A stretch of DNA of 64,000 nucleotides. Origin: Rotaria socialis (Eukaryota > Rotifera > Eurotatoria > Philodinida > Philodinidae). The notes beneath the pieces are model-generated. The model saw only the letters and a program-made list of their open reading frames with translations, had not been told where the DNA came from and did not search any database. Below, piece after piece: positions 23,303 to 36,223 of the stretch; position 1 is the first letter of the stretch, and every line of letters begins with the position of its first letter. Location: contig CAJNYU010000017.1 of NCBI GenBank assembly GCA_905331475.1, forward strand, positions 1 to 64,000, written 5' to 3'. Made by a program: the position numbers and the translations under genes.

Positions 23303-26300
23303 AAATAATATTGCTTTATGTTGATAGAAGGATATTTGGTTGAGCTAATGTGTGGAACATGACGAGATACATAATCTGAAGAGAAAAACATCAACGTAAT
23401 GAATCTGACAATTGTTCTTCATTTTTTTCTTCTTTACTCAACTGTTTGCGACAGTGACAACGAGCAGAAACATCAATAACGACACGTTAGATTTTTCTTT
23501 TATTTTTTAATTTCTTTCAAGAAAATTATTAAATAAGAAAACTAAAAGATTTAGTCGACAACAATGATCTCTATAGTCTAAAAGTTTTCATTTTAATTTC
23601 TCTTTCAGCAGAAGTGACTCAGAAATCAAGCAATACTACTTCTAATAGATTTGGAGAAAAACGAAGTTTATAATCATGATTTCATTTGTTTCACTGTCAA
23701 ATATTCCAGATTTATTACTCCGATTAGCATATTACACTTACCTTATAATTTCATCAATTCTCTTTTTGTTTAAAAATATAAAATAAGAAAATGGCACTGT
23801 TTGCAAAGACAAAAATAGATTTCAATTTATTAGAAAAGAGAAAAGAAAAAAGAAAGAACCAGACGTTTACCAAATCAACATAGTACAGATACAATGAAAT
23901 GAATAACTCAATTGACATAATGCTTTTATCTCATTTGTTTATTCATCGCCATCAACAACTCACTTTCGCATTAGATTTTAACATTACTTACTGACATCTA
24001 TTGTAGAAAAAGAAAATAATACATTGGATTTGATCGGAAAAGTTCTTTTGTAAAACTTTAATTGTATTCTAATCTAACGATTCTTCATTAAAATACTAAT
24101 TGATCTAGTAGATATAACTCCTATATATATATATATAATATGATGTCAGTACAAAACCGTTTGGTTCTTGTTTTTTTCCCCAGCGTGTATAGTGAGAGTT
24201 AGCGAGATAGGATTATCGGGTATAATAATAATCCTCCCACGATGATATATGCTCGTTTCTTATAGCGGAACTAAAAAATATTTTTGCTACATGTTAAGAA
24301 AGAAAAAGAAAATTTCTTCATGAGAAAAAGGCTCAACACCTCTTCTATTCAGACGACTCTTCTGCGAGTAGAGATGAATATATTAATGACTTTTTATGAC
24401 ATCCTATCGTCTTCACAACTCATTTGATGTGACTTTCTACAACATCAAAATCGTATCAATACCGAGTTTTATTTTTTATTAGTTGTTTTCAGGCTTGTAG
24501 CTATAAATTTTTTAGTGGAATACCTTAAGTCATTCTTGTATCGTAGACGCTGCACGATTAACAGGTTTCATAAAATTTGTAAATGATTCTGATTAATATT
24601 TTGGCATTAAATATATTTTTAATACTTGAGCAAATGCATATAAACATGAACAAATATTCGAATGAATCTGTTGCAAAATTATAAAAGTTTGACTTGAAAA
24701 TTAATTTTACTTTCGTTGTATTAAAATATTATCTAGCTTCGTAGCAAGGCTATATTTTCTGTATTCTTAAATGTTTTAAAAAACTGAAGATTCTTGCGAA
24801 AATATATTTTCTTATGGTTGAAACTGGAGTTCCATTCACATTTATCAGTTGTTCAACTAAAATAAGAGATTGAACTTATTCAATATAATTTTGGTTAAAA
24901 TGAAGATTTCGATTTTGACTGGGTTCTAGAGTACATCAAGTCTAAGAATTGCTGAAATTAAACCCATATCTTTTTGATCAACTTTTTCCGAAATTTAAGG
25001 ATACTCTTAATTCTCTTAATGAATTTGTCTAAGTGGTTTTTAATAGTTGCTTCGAACATAAGATTTACTATTTTCTTTTATTTTGTTTGATGAATAGCAT
25101 ACTTCACATAGTCGATAAGCAATCCAATCGTGATTTCATAATCATTAATTACAAGTAGCTCCTATTCCTAACCAAAAACTTCTCATGCAAGAATGGTAGT
25201 ATGCAGTACTCAGACTATATATTATTTCTTTTATACGTATCAAGGACTCTAGTGATCAATAAAATATTACTTTCTACTGAATTATAGGCCTAAAAAATAT
25301 GCCAATTTAATCATATTTTACGAGCCAAAAATATTTTCTTCTATTTTCAAATTTGTTAAAAATGTTTTCAACAAAATGAATGAAAACTCAAAAAAATTCA
25401 TACAATATTTACTATATGAAACAAACTTTTCTGTCAATCGAGATCATCTAGATTGGACAGAACGATACGTAAACAACCTAAAACGTTATCAATACTCGAA
25501 AAAGCGGTGTTTCTAATAAATAATCGTATACGATCTTGAGATGGCGACGACTATCATATGATCAATAATTTTCGTACGGTCTTTGGAAAGAATACCTTAA
25601 TTCCTATGGTAGTAAGTAGATATATTTAAAAAACTATATTAAAAAAAATGAAAATGATATATAACATAATTCTCTACATAATTATGTTTTCGGACTCGGT
25701 TCTGAATTAACCTGATAAATCTTGTGATTAAAGTATAATTACAGTTTAAGAGAATGACTAATTAAGTTTTTTTTTATCTATTCGGTTTTGTAGCGAATAT
25801 TGAGAACGAAGATTGATGCCAATAAAAGAAATAAAGACCTACCGCGTAATTTAATTCAATCAGAATTTTTGTTTTCGAATCATTTTACGAGACAGTAGAA
25901 AAAAAACGATGGCTTTTAAATCATAACACTAAATTGAAAAGAGATTCAAAATAAATATGTTTCGGCGTTGCTTCAAATTTCAGAAATTAGATTTAATATC
26001 GATATTTTTCATATGTTAATATTTCTATGTAATCGTTAATGAATTCGATCTCCTCATTCAGAAGAATTTATCTGTATTAATATATTTTTTTCTTTCTCAA
26101 TTAGTACCTTTTGACTATGAAAACGCACGAAAGATTATATTTGATGAAATCTCGTGAGTTATTTCGTGTTAAGCTGTTTCTAAGAAGAAGAAAGTGTGTA
26201 CAGTTTCGTTAGAAATAAGTTCTTAACACGTTTTCATGAAAAAGTAACATCTTTTGTCTTTTAATCATTCAATATTTATCGCTTTTTACATGAATGATTT

Positions 26301-27625
26301 GTATAAGTTATGGAAAACAAATTTCGACACGTCGTCTTATTATCCGACAATACTTTGACGAATTCATTCGAGGCTAGCAACCAATATGTAAATCGAATAT
26401 CAATTTAGTGTTGTAGAACTCATTTGCAATGATATTAATATTTGTTTAGATCCAAAACAATTGGATACTAAATTTGGCGATGGTGCCAAATGAAAATCTA
26501 CTTGTCTGATATTAGAAGTTTCACTTATTCTCTATTTTTTTTTCTTGTATACTTTCTTTTAGCTCTTCATTGTTTGTCTCCTCATATGTTGTTTATGTAT
26601 TATGGTTAAATTTTTTGTTTGTTTTTGATAATGTAAAATAGAATCCATATAATCAAAAATATTGTATTAATGAAAGTGTTTCTCGTGCGAAAAAACTTCT
26701 ATGACTATTATCTGTCGGTTTGACTTTCCTATTACATGAAATAATTTGTTACTATCTTATCGTGATGAAAATAAATTAATGAATCAACTGAACAGGAGAT
26801 ATCTATTTTCTGTTAATTTTAAAAAACTTTGAACCGTTTTTTGATTTTTAATTTAAATTTAAAAATAACCGTAAATTCTCATAAGTTAAATTTATTGAAA
26901 TTTTTAATTCTCGATGATTTAATGAATTTCAAACTTGAACTATTTGCATTTCCTCATTAAGAATACAAAAAATATATCATACATCAAGTTTCAAAAAAAG
27001 TAGAATAATTTTAAATTAAAAGTTTTGATATTCTAAGTTCTACAAAAATTTAATTGAAAACAAATATAAATTTACACATCTAGAACTGAAAGTAGATGGA
27101 CACATTAATGCAGAGTTATAGAATTAAAACGTATATGCAAAGTTAGAAACGTCAATCGGCTTGGTTTGGCCTGCACGTGCTTCTGTTTTAAATATGATTA
27201 AACATATATAGGAGGACATGTCTATCCAGGTCGAATCTCTCCAACAGTATCCAACGCTTTCCCACTGTCGAAAACCATCAGATATCGAATATTCTATAGA
27301 CATTCAGTGATGTAGGCACACGGATGAAACATCTCAAAAAATGAAAGCTGACAGTATAATAAAACTGCAGTAGTTCTTATGTATCGCCCATTTATGAGGA
27401 AAGAATAGTCGAAATAGAAAAAAGGATGTGTATGTGTATCTTTGTCCTCTCAAATTCACATCTCTCGAGTGACGTGATTTAAATTGAATATTTAACTCGG
27501 ATTTACTTTGGAGTTCACTGAATATATTTTTCTAGTTTCTATAAATTTCCACTCGCGCACGAAAACAAAACCAAGATATTTGTTCAAAAGTGTCCTAAGA
27601 AATAAGTGCAATAATATGATACTAA
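23303..27625. other. intergenic, no gene found
   Basis: 4.3 kb upstream of beta-arrestin. AT-rich, with a TA microsatellite near 24120. No open frame with coding character and no repeat structure that I could define. The beta-arrestin promoter presumably lies at the left edge. Confidence 0.5.
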
Positions 27626-27633
27626 ACCACCAT

Positions 27634-28376
27634 TAGAGTCCTGCAGGGCAGAGTAGGGCAGGGAAGGTGAAGGTTACAAAAAAAATATTTAGGGTAAAGG
27701 TGTAAAGGTAGGATGTAGCTCATACGAATGAAATTTTTGATAGAGTAGAACTTAATATATATTTCTGACATCTTTTTGATCAAAAACAGTGTAAAGAGTG
27801 ATATCATCATCTAAATCGAATGGGTAGAATAACAACGAACGGAAAACAATGGCCTATTGTTTAGTACTATTTTTTACATAAGCTGACGAGTTCAATCACT
27901 TTTGATTATTTGTCGAGTAAATGTGCATGTAAATGTAATAAAAAATGTCTTCGAAATCATCTCGACATGAACGTATTGTTAGTACAAACGGGCGAGTTTT
28001 GGAAGAGAGAAGGCAAAATTTAAGTGGTGATGTTGTAAATGACATTTTATTTTTAAGAAACTTTCGAAATATTTATTAATCTTGTATTTGATTCTCGTTG
28101 AAAATCAATAAAATATATTGAAACAAAGTGAAGAAAAACTTCACGCTGACTTTTACTTGGACCTGAAACTCTAAGGATATGATAGGGTATAAAATGAAAA
28201 ATCTCTGTGATAGGGTAGGTAAGGGTACAAAGCCCCTATGGCTGGGTAGGGCAAGGTTACAAAATCTATAGGCAAGGCTAGGGTAAGAACGTCGTAGGAT
28301 AGGGCAGGGCAAGGGTACGAAGTTTTACGATAGGGCAGGGTTAGGGTACAAAAAAGTCATAACCTGCAGGACTCTA
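27634..28376. mobile_element. deleted hAT transposon with 8-bp TSD
   Basis: The left end TAGAGTCCTGCAGG is matched by the exact complement CCTGCAGGACTCTA at the right end. ACCACCAT flanks both sides (27626-27633 and 28377-28384). Inside the right half are diverged copies of GATAGGGCAGGGYAAGGGTACAAA (about 28190-28350), with a shorter set at the left end. These look like subterminal transposase-binding repeats. A transposase C-terminal remnant lies at 27945-28079, which supports the hAT assignment. Confidence 0.9.
27945..28079 (+). pseudogene. hAT transposase C-terminal (dimerisation domain) remnant
   Basis: 44 codons from ATG to TAA. It carries the pattern H-E-R-I-V-S-T-N-G, then E-R-R-Q-N-L-S, then VVNDILFLRNF. 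This is the terminal signature of hAT transposases (E-R-x-F-S-x-A-G, R-R-x-x-L-S, V-x-x-L-x-F-L-R). The hAT dimerisation domain normally ends the protein, as here. The rest of the transposase, including the catalytic region, is missing, so this is a relic of an internally deleted element. Confidence 0.7.
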
Positions 28377-28384
28377 ACCACCAT

Positions 28385-29459
28385 CTGCATATGCGTGACC
28401 TACTTTGGAAGGATTAAATATATTTCAGTGAATTGTTTGAAGGGATTTTCCTTGAATCATTTCAGTTTTTTACTTTTTCAAAAATATTTATAGAAAAATA
28501 ATCAAAAAACAAAATAGCTTCGCATGCACCTGGACAGCTGTATCAACAATATATACACGATATGGATAGATTAAAGACTTTTCTTTGCTAAAAAATGAGA
28601 ATTTCATTTTAGACACAGATCAACAGAACAATATTTTAATCCGAACAAGAATGCGAATATCAATTATGGTTATCATCGTCTTCTATATACACTCGTGAAA
28701 ATTCAGAGAAAGAACTCTAGAAGCTAGAATTATTAGTGGCTTCGTCTTTAATTTGCTTTGGCGTTAATTTAATGTCTATCAACTGCTGGCAAAACCTATT
28801 CCACTAAATGCTAAAATAATGGGAAAAAAATCTGTTGATTGTTTCGAATAGAAATGATATTATTTCTTTTATAGAATATTATTGGATTTTAATTACACCA
28901 TTCTTCAAATAGAATGCTAATTTTGTTATGATGATTATACAATAAAATAGAATACTGTCATTTTTTTCAAAGCAAACGTTGATTGAATACATATGATATA
29001 TTTAAAGTGACCTTGATGAATCTAACAAATAAAAGCAATGTGAGACTACGATTATTTGATCAAATGTCATGAATTGGAAAGATTCTATGTTTGAACAGTC
29101 TAAACAATAAGTGCATAGAGATAGAAGAATTCATATTTGCTCTTATTTCATTAATTGTCAAATAATAGAGACATATGAAGTATTCTAACCATATGCTGTA
29201 GTCAATTGAATAGAAACTCTAACAATTAATCATTTGTCCAGACTTTTTTGCTAAAAATATCTCTCTTTTCATTGATTATTGTTTATGCAGTTTTACAATG
29301 AAAAAGAATAAACAAGTATGGGTTAATGTACCCTGTTGAGTAGATTTTTTTAAACGAAACATTTGTACAAAAACATTCGCTCTTGATTTGCTTCCTGGAT
29401 TTAAAAGAAAAATTTTCGATATAGAAATTATATGTTTATAAGCGCAAAAAATAAAATGT
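28385..29459. other. intergenic, no gene found
   Basis: AT-rich spacer between the hAT relic and the 3' end of the ion-channel gene. No supported feature. Confidence 0.45.
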
Positions 29460-32400
29460 TCAACATCCAAGAGAACTTATTCGAAATTGTCTCATTGTCA
29501 TTGCTTCAATATCACCGGAAGTTAATAGTATTGGTTGGGCATTAAAACTATTATTATTATTATTATTAAAGCGTCCATAATTAAACGGATTAATAATAGT
29601 TGTACATTTTCTTGATATTTTTGGTTGATATAATTCATCGGCGTGTTCATTTAGCATCATTTGATGATTTTGTTCAGAAGGCCTACTTAATATTCCATCT
29701 GATGAATTTGATAAGCCACGTTCATTTTTAGAATTTGCTATTTTACGTACAACTGTTGTTGCTGATGATGAACCAACATATGTATCTAATTCATTTGCTG
29801 AAAGATGACCAGATGTTGATGAATGCTCCAAATGATTTCTCTAATAAAAATAATAAATATTATCATTTATTCTCTATTCTTATATTTAAATGAGAATAAA
29901 TGTAAAAGAAAATAAATCTTTTTATGATGTCATAGAAAGAAAAACAAGAAACCTAGCGTTAATCAATTTGGCTTTGATTATATGCATCAATAAACGAATA
30001 TCATCAATAGACAAAAATAAATAATAACAAAGAATTAATCAAATCTAACTGTTGATGTGTAAAAATTGCTGAAGCTTAAAAAGATGTAGGATCGATGAAA
30101 GTATCTCCTTTTTGTAGTAAAGAATTTCTCCAGCTCATTTTAACTTCTTAACAAATGAAATGTCAAATCTATATATTGAGTTTTATCTTCTTCCTCTTAA
30201 GATCTAATCAATGAAAAACTTACCATATATTCCCTATCTTTTCGTTTCATTAAACGTCTTCTTCGATATGTCTATTTATGTATGAATCAAAGAAAAAGAA
30301 ATTGTATAATAAATTCTTTTCTTGTCTTTGAGACTTACAACAAAATACATCCAAAAGAAAAATATTATATGAAATAATACATATATTATAGCTAATGTAA
30401 TTAATGCTATATTATCCCAATGTGGTGCTACATCAGGGGGACAAACAGCAATCAATGCATGCCATCCACATACAACACATAACATGACCATAGATAGAAG
30501 TACATATTTATCCTATCAATTAAAAATAATTTTTTATTCTACTAAAATAAAATGAAATTACCAATGTTGTTAAATAAGATATTGTCGGTAAACATCGAAC
30601 AACAACCCATTTAAATGTGACAGCTGTTAAAAGAAGCGTAAAACTTAATTGAAGACGATTTTGTGGAAGATTATAAGTAACACTAAACGTAGCGAATGCC
30701 ATTACGGTTATAAAAAACTAATATAAAGAAAACAATATATATACTCATATAGACTTTTTGTCTTTTTATAGAAGCATCGAAACTCACAATAAGAAAATAA
30801 ACATTCCAATAAAAATATCCTGGTCGTCGAGCTGCATGACCTAAATTTAAATGAGAAGTTTGTTTTTCTTTTGTCAAAAAGAAAGAAATCTATTTTGGTA
30901 CAAGTTGCTGAAAAAGCTGGATGTTGATTTTGCGATGGTGAAAATGGACTTGATAATAATTTTGTTGATGTTTCAACATGTTCATGCAAACGCCATTCTT
31001 GTTGATCGATAAATGTATCTTCAAATTCAATAATAGGAGAAACGAAACGAAAAGAAACAGAATATCATACGTGTATTTATTGCACTTAATTGATTGGTAT
31101 CTGCAACAAGTGATACTTCATTAACAGTTCGTGTTGTTGATATGGTGATTGTTAAATCCTTCAAAAATTTTTTTAAAATTATTGTTTAGAAAAAACAAAT
31201 TATTTTATTTACTTGAACATCAACTGGAAAATCATTAAGTTCAAGATTTTCAAGAAAAACACCTTTAACTTTTCTCATTTCATACACCTATATGAAATAG
31301 AGATGAGGAAAACAAACCTCGAATAATTACAAATCTAACCATTGGTGTATCCATTCCATCATAAACAACTTTATGCCAAACATCATTTTTTAAATCGCCA
31401 ACTGAATTATCAATATGTAATAAAGGATTCCAAAATTTATTTGCATCGAAACAATCAATATCCTAAGTAAGAATATATTTATTGAAAGATAAATAAAAAA
31501 GAAAATTTTATTTTTTTATTTTAGAAGAAAGATCTTTTTTTCAATTTGACATACTTACATGTCACTTACCGTTCCTTTTAAGGTCGGTTCAAACCAACGC
31601 GCTTGAATAAAAGCTTCAGCTTGAAATTGTTCTTTTAATGTATCGATTTCACCAATTTTTAAAAAAACTAAACGTAATTCAACCGTTACCTAAACATAGA
31701 AGTTGAACAGAATATTAAAAAACTAGTTGAACTTTGTTTCATTTAGTTTTTGTCTCGTGTTCATTGAAGCATAACAAGTTGACCTGACCCATTCTCGTTT
31801 ACTCTCATTTGATCAATATATGCATTTGCATTTGCACATTAATACAATGAAAAATTTATATTCAACAAAACTTATTTCACGTTCAACAGGTTTTATTGTT
31901 CCACTTGGAATTCTATTAATTCTATTTGGTGTTGCATCAATCACCCTATCATTTATTGATATATTTAATTGTCGTTCATCTTTATCTAATTCATTGCCAA
32001 TCTCAAAGTCTGCCAATGAAACTACATTAAATACCACTTGTATCCAAAATTCATTTTCTGAACAATCAATATGGCCAACACTTGGTAAAGGAATATGGGT
32101 TGGCCTCTTTTATTTAACTGTTGGTATTTTTTCTTTGATTGCTTATCGTGAAAAAACTTTAATATCAATAAGAATCTTATCATTGTTTGCTTTTATTTCT
32201 GTTTTTCTGAGTTTTTTTCTATTTCTATCTTCATTAATCGTATTTCAACGGTATATTATTGAAGGTCGTGTTAGTGCTGCTCAAAGAACATCAATTGAAC
32301 AAAAAGAAGTTGTACTTAATGTCCTTCTTCTTGTTTGTGGAGTTTTATCTTTAATTATTTCATTAATATTAGCAATTGGTACACTCATTGCAGGAAATTT

Positions 32401-33096
32401 TTGTCAACGGCAATCGGATGATTTCGAGAATTTCAAATATTCTAATCAACAACTACCACCACCTGCCTATTCTGCGCAACCTTATTATGGTTAAATTATA
32501 GGATCATTACAAATCAATTGTTTTAATTTAGTTTATCTTATACGAATATCTTTAGAATTCAGTTTTTAAAATGTTTTTCGGTTTATATTATTTCTATTGT
32601 CGAATGTTCTTGTTAGAATAATAATGATAAAAAAGAAATAGACCGATAATTTACTAATTATTTATTGAGTATTTTTAAACGCTTGAAATCTAATTAGATA
32701 TTTATTGAAATTTGAAGAAGGATATTTAGAGCGGAAAATATTTTCTTGGATCGATTCTTTTGAAAAATATCATTAGAAAGATTGACATGATGGATTGTGA
32801 TAAAAATGAAACTTCAATCTTACCCTATCAAGTTTATGTAAACCTAAACTATCATCAGCTGGTCTTGTATCTTGTTTTTCGCATACTTTAATCATGTAGT
32901 CTTTAATATCGGTAAGAACTTTAATATTTCGTTTAAAATTATTATTTAATTCTTGAAGGGTATGTGTTAATTCACGTACATCTATTCCTGATAATGATGA
33001 CGATGAATGAGTACTATGAATTCGTTTTGCTGGAAAATATTGTTGAGTTGGCGACGAGATTAGTGATGTTCCTGTTATTCCCCCTGTTGAATGCAT
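29460..33096 (-). CDS. pentameric ligand-gated ion channel subunit lacking the Cys-loop cysteines
   Basis: Membrane ion channel of the Cys-loop/pLGIC superfamily; ligand and ion selectivity unknown. Eleven exons: 33096-32824, 31689-31570, 31462-31340, 31287-31213, 31158-31071, 31018-30902, 30840-30788, 30717-30562, 30512-30339, 30271-30224, 29840-29460. GT-AG introns and phases agree, giving 535 residues. Extracellular domain about 92-270, with the core motif DFPVDVQDLTI where FPxDxQ is kept but both disulphide cysteines are absent. Then come DQQEW and RRPGYFYWN leading into M1, M2 containing LPQNRLQLSFTLLLTAVTF, then M3 and M4. M3 and M4 are separated by only about 10 residues (CPPDVAPHW region), as in bacterial channels. 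A Ser/Asn-rich tail of about 140 residues follows M4. The 91-residue N-terminus shows no obvious signal peptide, so the true start could lie elsewhere. Intron 1 (1.13 kb) holds another gene on the opposite strand. Confidence 0.85.
31820..32494 (+). CDS. four-transmembrane protein with C-terminal PPxY motif, nested in an intron
   Basis: Intronless 224-residue frame lying wholly within intron 1 of the ion-channel gene, on the opposite strand. Hydrophobic segments at about 24-45, 92-110, 115-140 and 165-190 give a four-pass (tetraspan) layout with short loops. The first extracellular loop has Cys and possible N-glycosylation sites. The C-tail is Gln/Pro-rich and ends PPPAYSAQPYYG, a PPxY element of the kind bound by WW domains such as Nedd4-type ligases. 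An alternative start is the ATG at 31847. I cannot name the family; claudin-like, MS4A-like and TMEM groups are possible. Coding-like composition and sensible topology make it a probable real gene. A single-exon gene inside an intron could be a retrocopy. Confidence 0.65.
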   Translation: MHLHLHINTMKNLYSTKLISRSTGFIVPLGILLILFGVASITLSFIDIFNCRSSLSNSLPISKSANETTLNTTCIQNSFSEQSIWPTLGKGIWVGLFYLTVGIFSLIAYREKTLISIRILSLFAFISVFLSFFLFLSSLIVFQRYIIEGRVSAAQRTSIEQKEVVLNVLLLVCGVLSLIISLILAIGTLIAGNFCQRQSDDFENFKYSNQQLPPPAYSAQPYYG

Positions 33097-34981
33097 TGAT
33101 GATGAGCAAATATATTATAATTAATGATCGATGAATTACAACGAAAAGTAAATCATTGAAAAAAAGCGACAGGCGTACATAATCGAAAAGCAACGAATAT
33201 AATATTTGTGTTCAACTGAAAGAAGAATTGACGGAAAAGAAGCAAAAAAAATCATTAATCTGAAACAAAACGAAATTCGAAGGAAAAATTATCTCTGCGG
33301 AAGATCATTGACTTTCAAATAATCAAATTTCCTTTTATATTGTATTGTTGCTCATTGTTTCTCTTGTTCAACAAAGTCATTATCTGATCAACATCGGATT
33401 TTAATCAGCCTAGAATATGTCAAAATAATACTTTCTTTCTAGAGAAAAATTAATTCAATAAGACTTTCATTATCTACTAATATTTACTGCATAGAATAAC
33501 AGTAAAAACTTGAAAATTATTTGTCAATACATACTTTCAAAGATATAATTGTTTAATGAAACGAATGACAAAAGCAAAAAAAAGGAAGAAATTCAACGAC
33601 TGCTGTGTATTTTTTTGAACTGAGCTCGTCTTTTTTTTCTAATTCTAATAACTTGATTACTATCTGAAAGCTGATCTCATCTCTGTTTCCCAACAGCAAC
33701 TAAACATATACGACTCAGTATTCTTGTTAGCATTAATGATAAGAAGACCAGATGACTGAGTTGATAAAAAGAGAGAGAGAGAGAAATAGAGACGATATTC
33801 TATCTGAAAACTTTCTCGCGTAAATAAAGAAACAACAGCATAATAGATCGATCATGTAGAGACAAGTCAAAAGCTGCGATAAACGCTAAAAGGAAAAACA
33901 AAAAGTGTGTTGTTTTAGGTGACAAATGAATCAACAACTACACACTTAAAAAGAACAGCCATTATTACTTGATAGATACTTTTATTTCTTTTAACTACAG
34001 GTATTGTTTTAGAGATTAAGCAATAAAAAGAGAAGAAAATAAACTACTCTGAAAACTTTCAATCAACATTTTCTTGCATTTTATTCAAAAGGATAGAAAC
34101 GAAAAACGATTCATATACGTATTTTGACGATATCTTATCAAATGAGAGTATTGATTTGAAAAAACAAATATGCGCAGTTTTAATTAGTACAGACTGCGCT
34201 GCCCTTGACAAACTAATGATAAATTTGACATAGAAAAAGAAAAACTTGACAAAAACTACCAAACATTAGGAACCAATCAATATCTTCAGTCTTGTCTGTT
34301 ATTCTTGCTGATGGATGTAAACAAGAACAATACGTTTTCGCATGTTTTCCTTCTTAATATGAAAAGACTGATGTTTACTTACATTAAGAGAAAAAATATC
34401 ATTTCTATGAACAAACATTTGATTATTTTCTTTTACGACCTAGAATCTTCATCAGTTCTATCTAGTATTGAATATATAATTGACGTATGCGAACACTTAG
34501 AGAAGAAGTATGCTTTATAAATATGTATTACATGTAATGATCATTAATAGCAAGTGTTTGTTTACAAATTGGCGCTGCAATACTCTCACTACCGTTTATA
34601 CCTTTCTAACAAGAATTGAATTAATATTATTCTTCATCATTCTATCAATGACAAACACAAAATTATATAAATATTGCGAGCACATGGGATATCTATCATT
34701 TATCTTATCCAGCGCTTTTCTTTGTATTTGACTTTTTATCGTATGATATACAATAAGAGGCATTTTTTCATAAATTACTTATTGAATACAGTGGATTCAT
34801 TTAATACAAGTCATTCAGGGAAACGATCAATTCCATAAAAATCTTAGACTTTTCTATATGCAACTAACAAACTAAGAAGTCAAATATTTTAGAAAACATA
34901 AATCCGATTTAGATATAAAAAAAAGAATTAAAACTTCGATTGGTTTACATGATACAAATGAAAAATAAAACTATCTATATA
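33097..34981. other. intergenic, no gene found
   Basis: AT-rich region upstream of the ion-channel gene, with a short (GA)n tract near 33770. Open frames here are hydrophobic or low-complexity and unsupported. Confidence 0.45.
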
Positions 34982-36223
34982 TCCGCCTGGAAAAAGTAAT
35001 CTCATACAATATTCTTGATATATCATCTTCATACATTAACATTTTGAGAAATGTCATTATGTATTCGAATAGCCCATGAAATTCTCTATAACTCAATATA
35101 TGTACATTTTGAATTACACTCGTTCGCTAAAGATAAATTCAAGTGCAGTAAAGACACCCTCATCGTCAGATTCCTCGAAAATTCATTTTCTGTTCTTTTA
35201 AATATAGAACAAGTTATTACAAAAGTAAGTATGTTATTACTCTTCCAATTATTCCTTTTAACTCCATTTTTAAAACTTTATTTCAATTTTTTAACTGATA
35301 AGAATCAAACAAGACAGGAAAAGAAAAAACACAAAAAAGGGAAAAAAACAACAACCTCATATCAAAACGCATATCCCTTTATATATTCTCCTTTCATACT
35401 TTCTCCCCCTCCCATATCTCATCACATACTGATGACGTTTCTTCCATTACATAGGGGTAAATTTAGTACATGGAGAGAGACAAGAGAGAGAAAAAAACAT
35501 CAAAGAATGCAATGGATGATACCATAACGAAACACAAAGCAGAATATAGAAGATATATCCTAACTAAATTTATATCATGGCCATCGGCCATGACAAAGTA
35601 TATATTCTGAAAGCACGTGAAATTCTCTACCATTCTGTACTTCTACCAGTCTTGACTTGCAATTGTTCGATGACAAATATTTCGAGCATTGTTATTGTAC
35701 CCTAGTTCACATGAACTCATGTAGCAGCTTATGAACGATTATCTGCTAAAAACGTAAGAGGTATGGATAACGAACCACCCATCAAACCTGATCTCGGTGC
35801 TGTTGGGGGTGTTTGGTCTTAGATAAACAGCTTTCCTCAGGGATATTGCTTGAACTCTCAACAATATCAAACCTAGGAACGTGATGCGTGAGTACATTAA
35901 CAATACTCGAAAGATTTGTCCTCAAATAATTGCAAGTCAAGGTCGAAAAAAACACAGGCTAATAGAGAATTTCATGCGCTTTCAAAATATATATTTATTT
36001 TTGTAAATATATTTTTCTATATCGGGGAATCTGACGATGAGGGCGTCTTTACTGCACTTGAGTTTATCTTTAGCAAACGAGTGCAATTCAAAATGTACAT
36101 ATATTGAGTTATAGAGAATTTCATGGGCTATCCGAATATATAATGATATTTCTCAAAATGTTAATGTATGAAGATGATATATCAAGAATATCGCGTGACA
36201 TTATTGTTTTCCAGACGGACATA
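34982..36223. mobile_element. foldback element with long nested inverted arms
   Basis: The outer arms 34982-35195 and about 36025-36223 are inverted copies, starting TCCGCCTGGAAAA on the left and the complement of TCCGTCTGGAAAA on the right. The inner arms 35596-35720 and about 35870-35990 are also inverted copies. On the right the outer and inner arms are contiguous, but on the left they are separated by about 390 bp (35200-35590). The left arm has therefore gained an insertion. The loop (about 35725-35865) is GC-richer. An open frame at 35051-35527 spans arm and insertion and is not a credible gene. Confidence 0.75.
35200..35590. repeat. insertion inside the left arm of the foldback element
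   Basis: This stretch has no counterpart in the right arm. It includes an A-rich run followed by a CCCCCTCCC patch. Its ends show no obvious inverted repeats or target-site duplication. Its nature is unknown. Confidence 0.4.

Noticed and set aside
30276-30989. Several separate minus-strand frames as individual small membrane proteins
   Set aside because: They are single exons of the ion-channel gene read through into introns; splice sites join them in phase.
35051-35527. 158-codon open frame
   Set aside because: It runs across the left arm and the unmatched insertion of the foldback element, with Lys- and Pro-rich low-complexity parts and no counterpart in the right arm.
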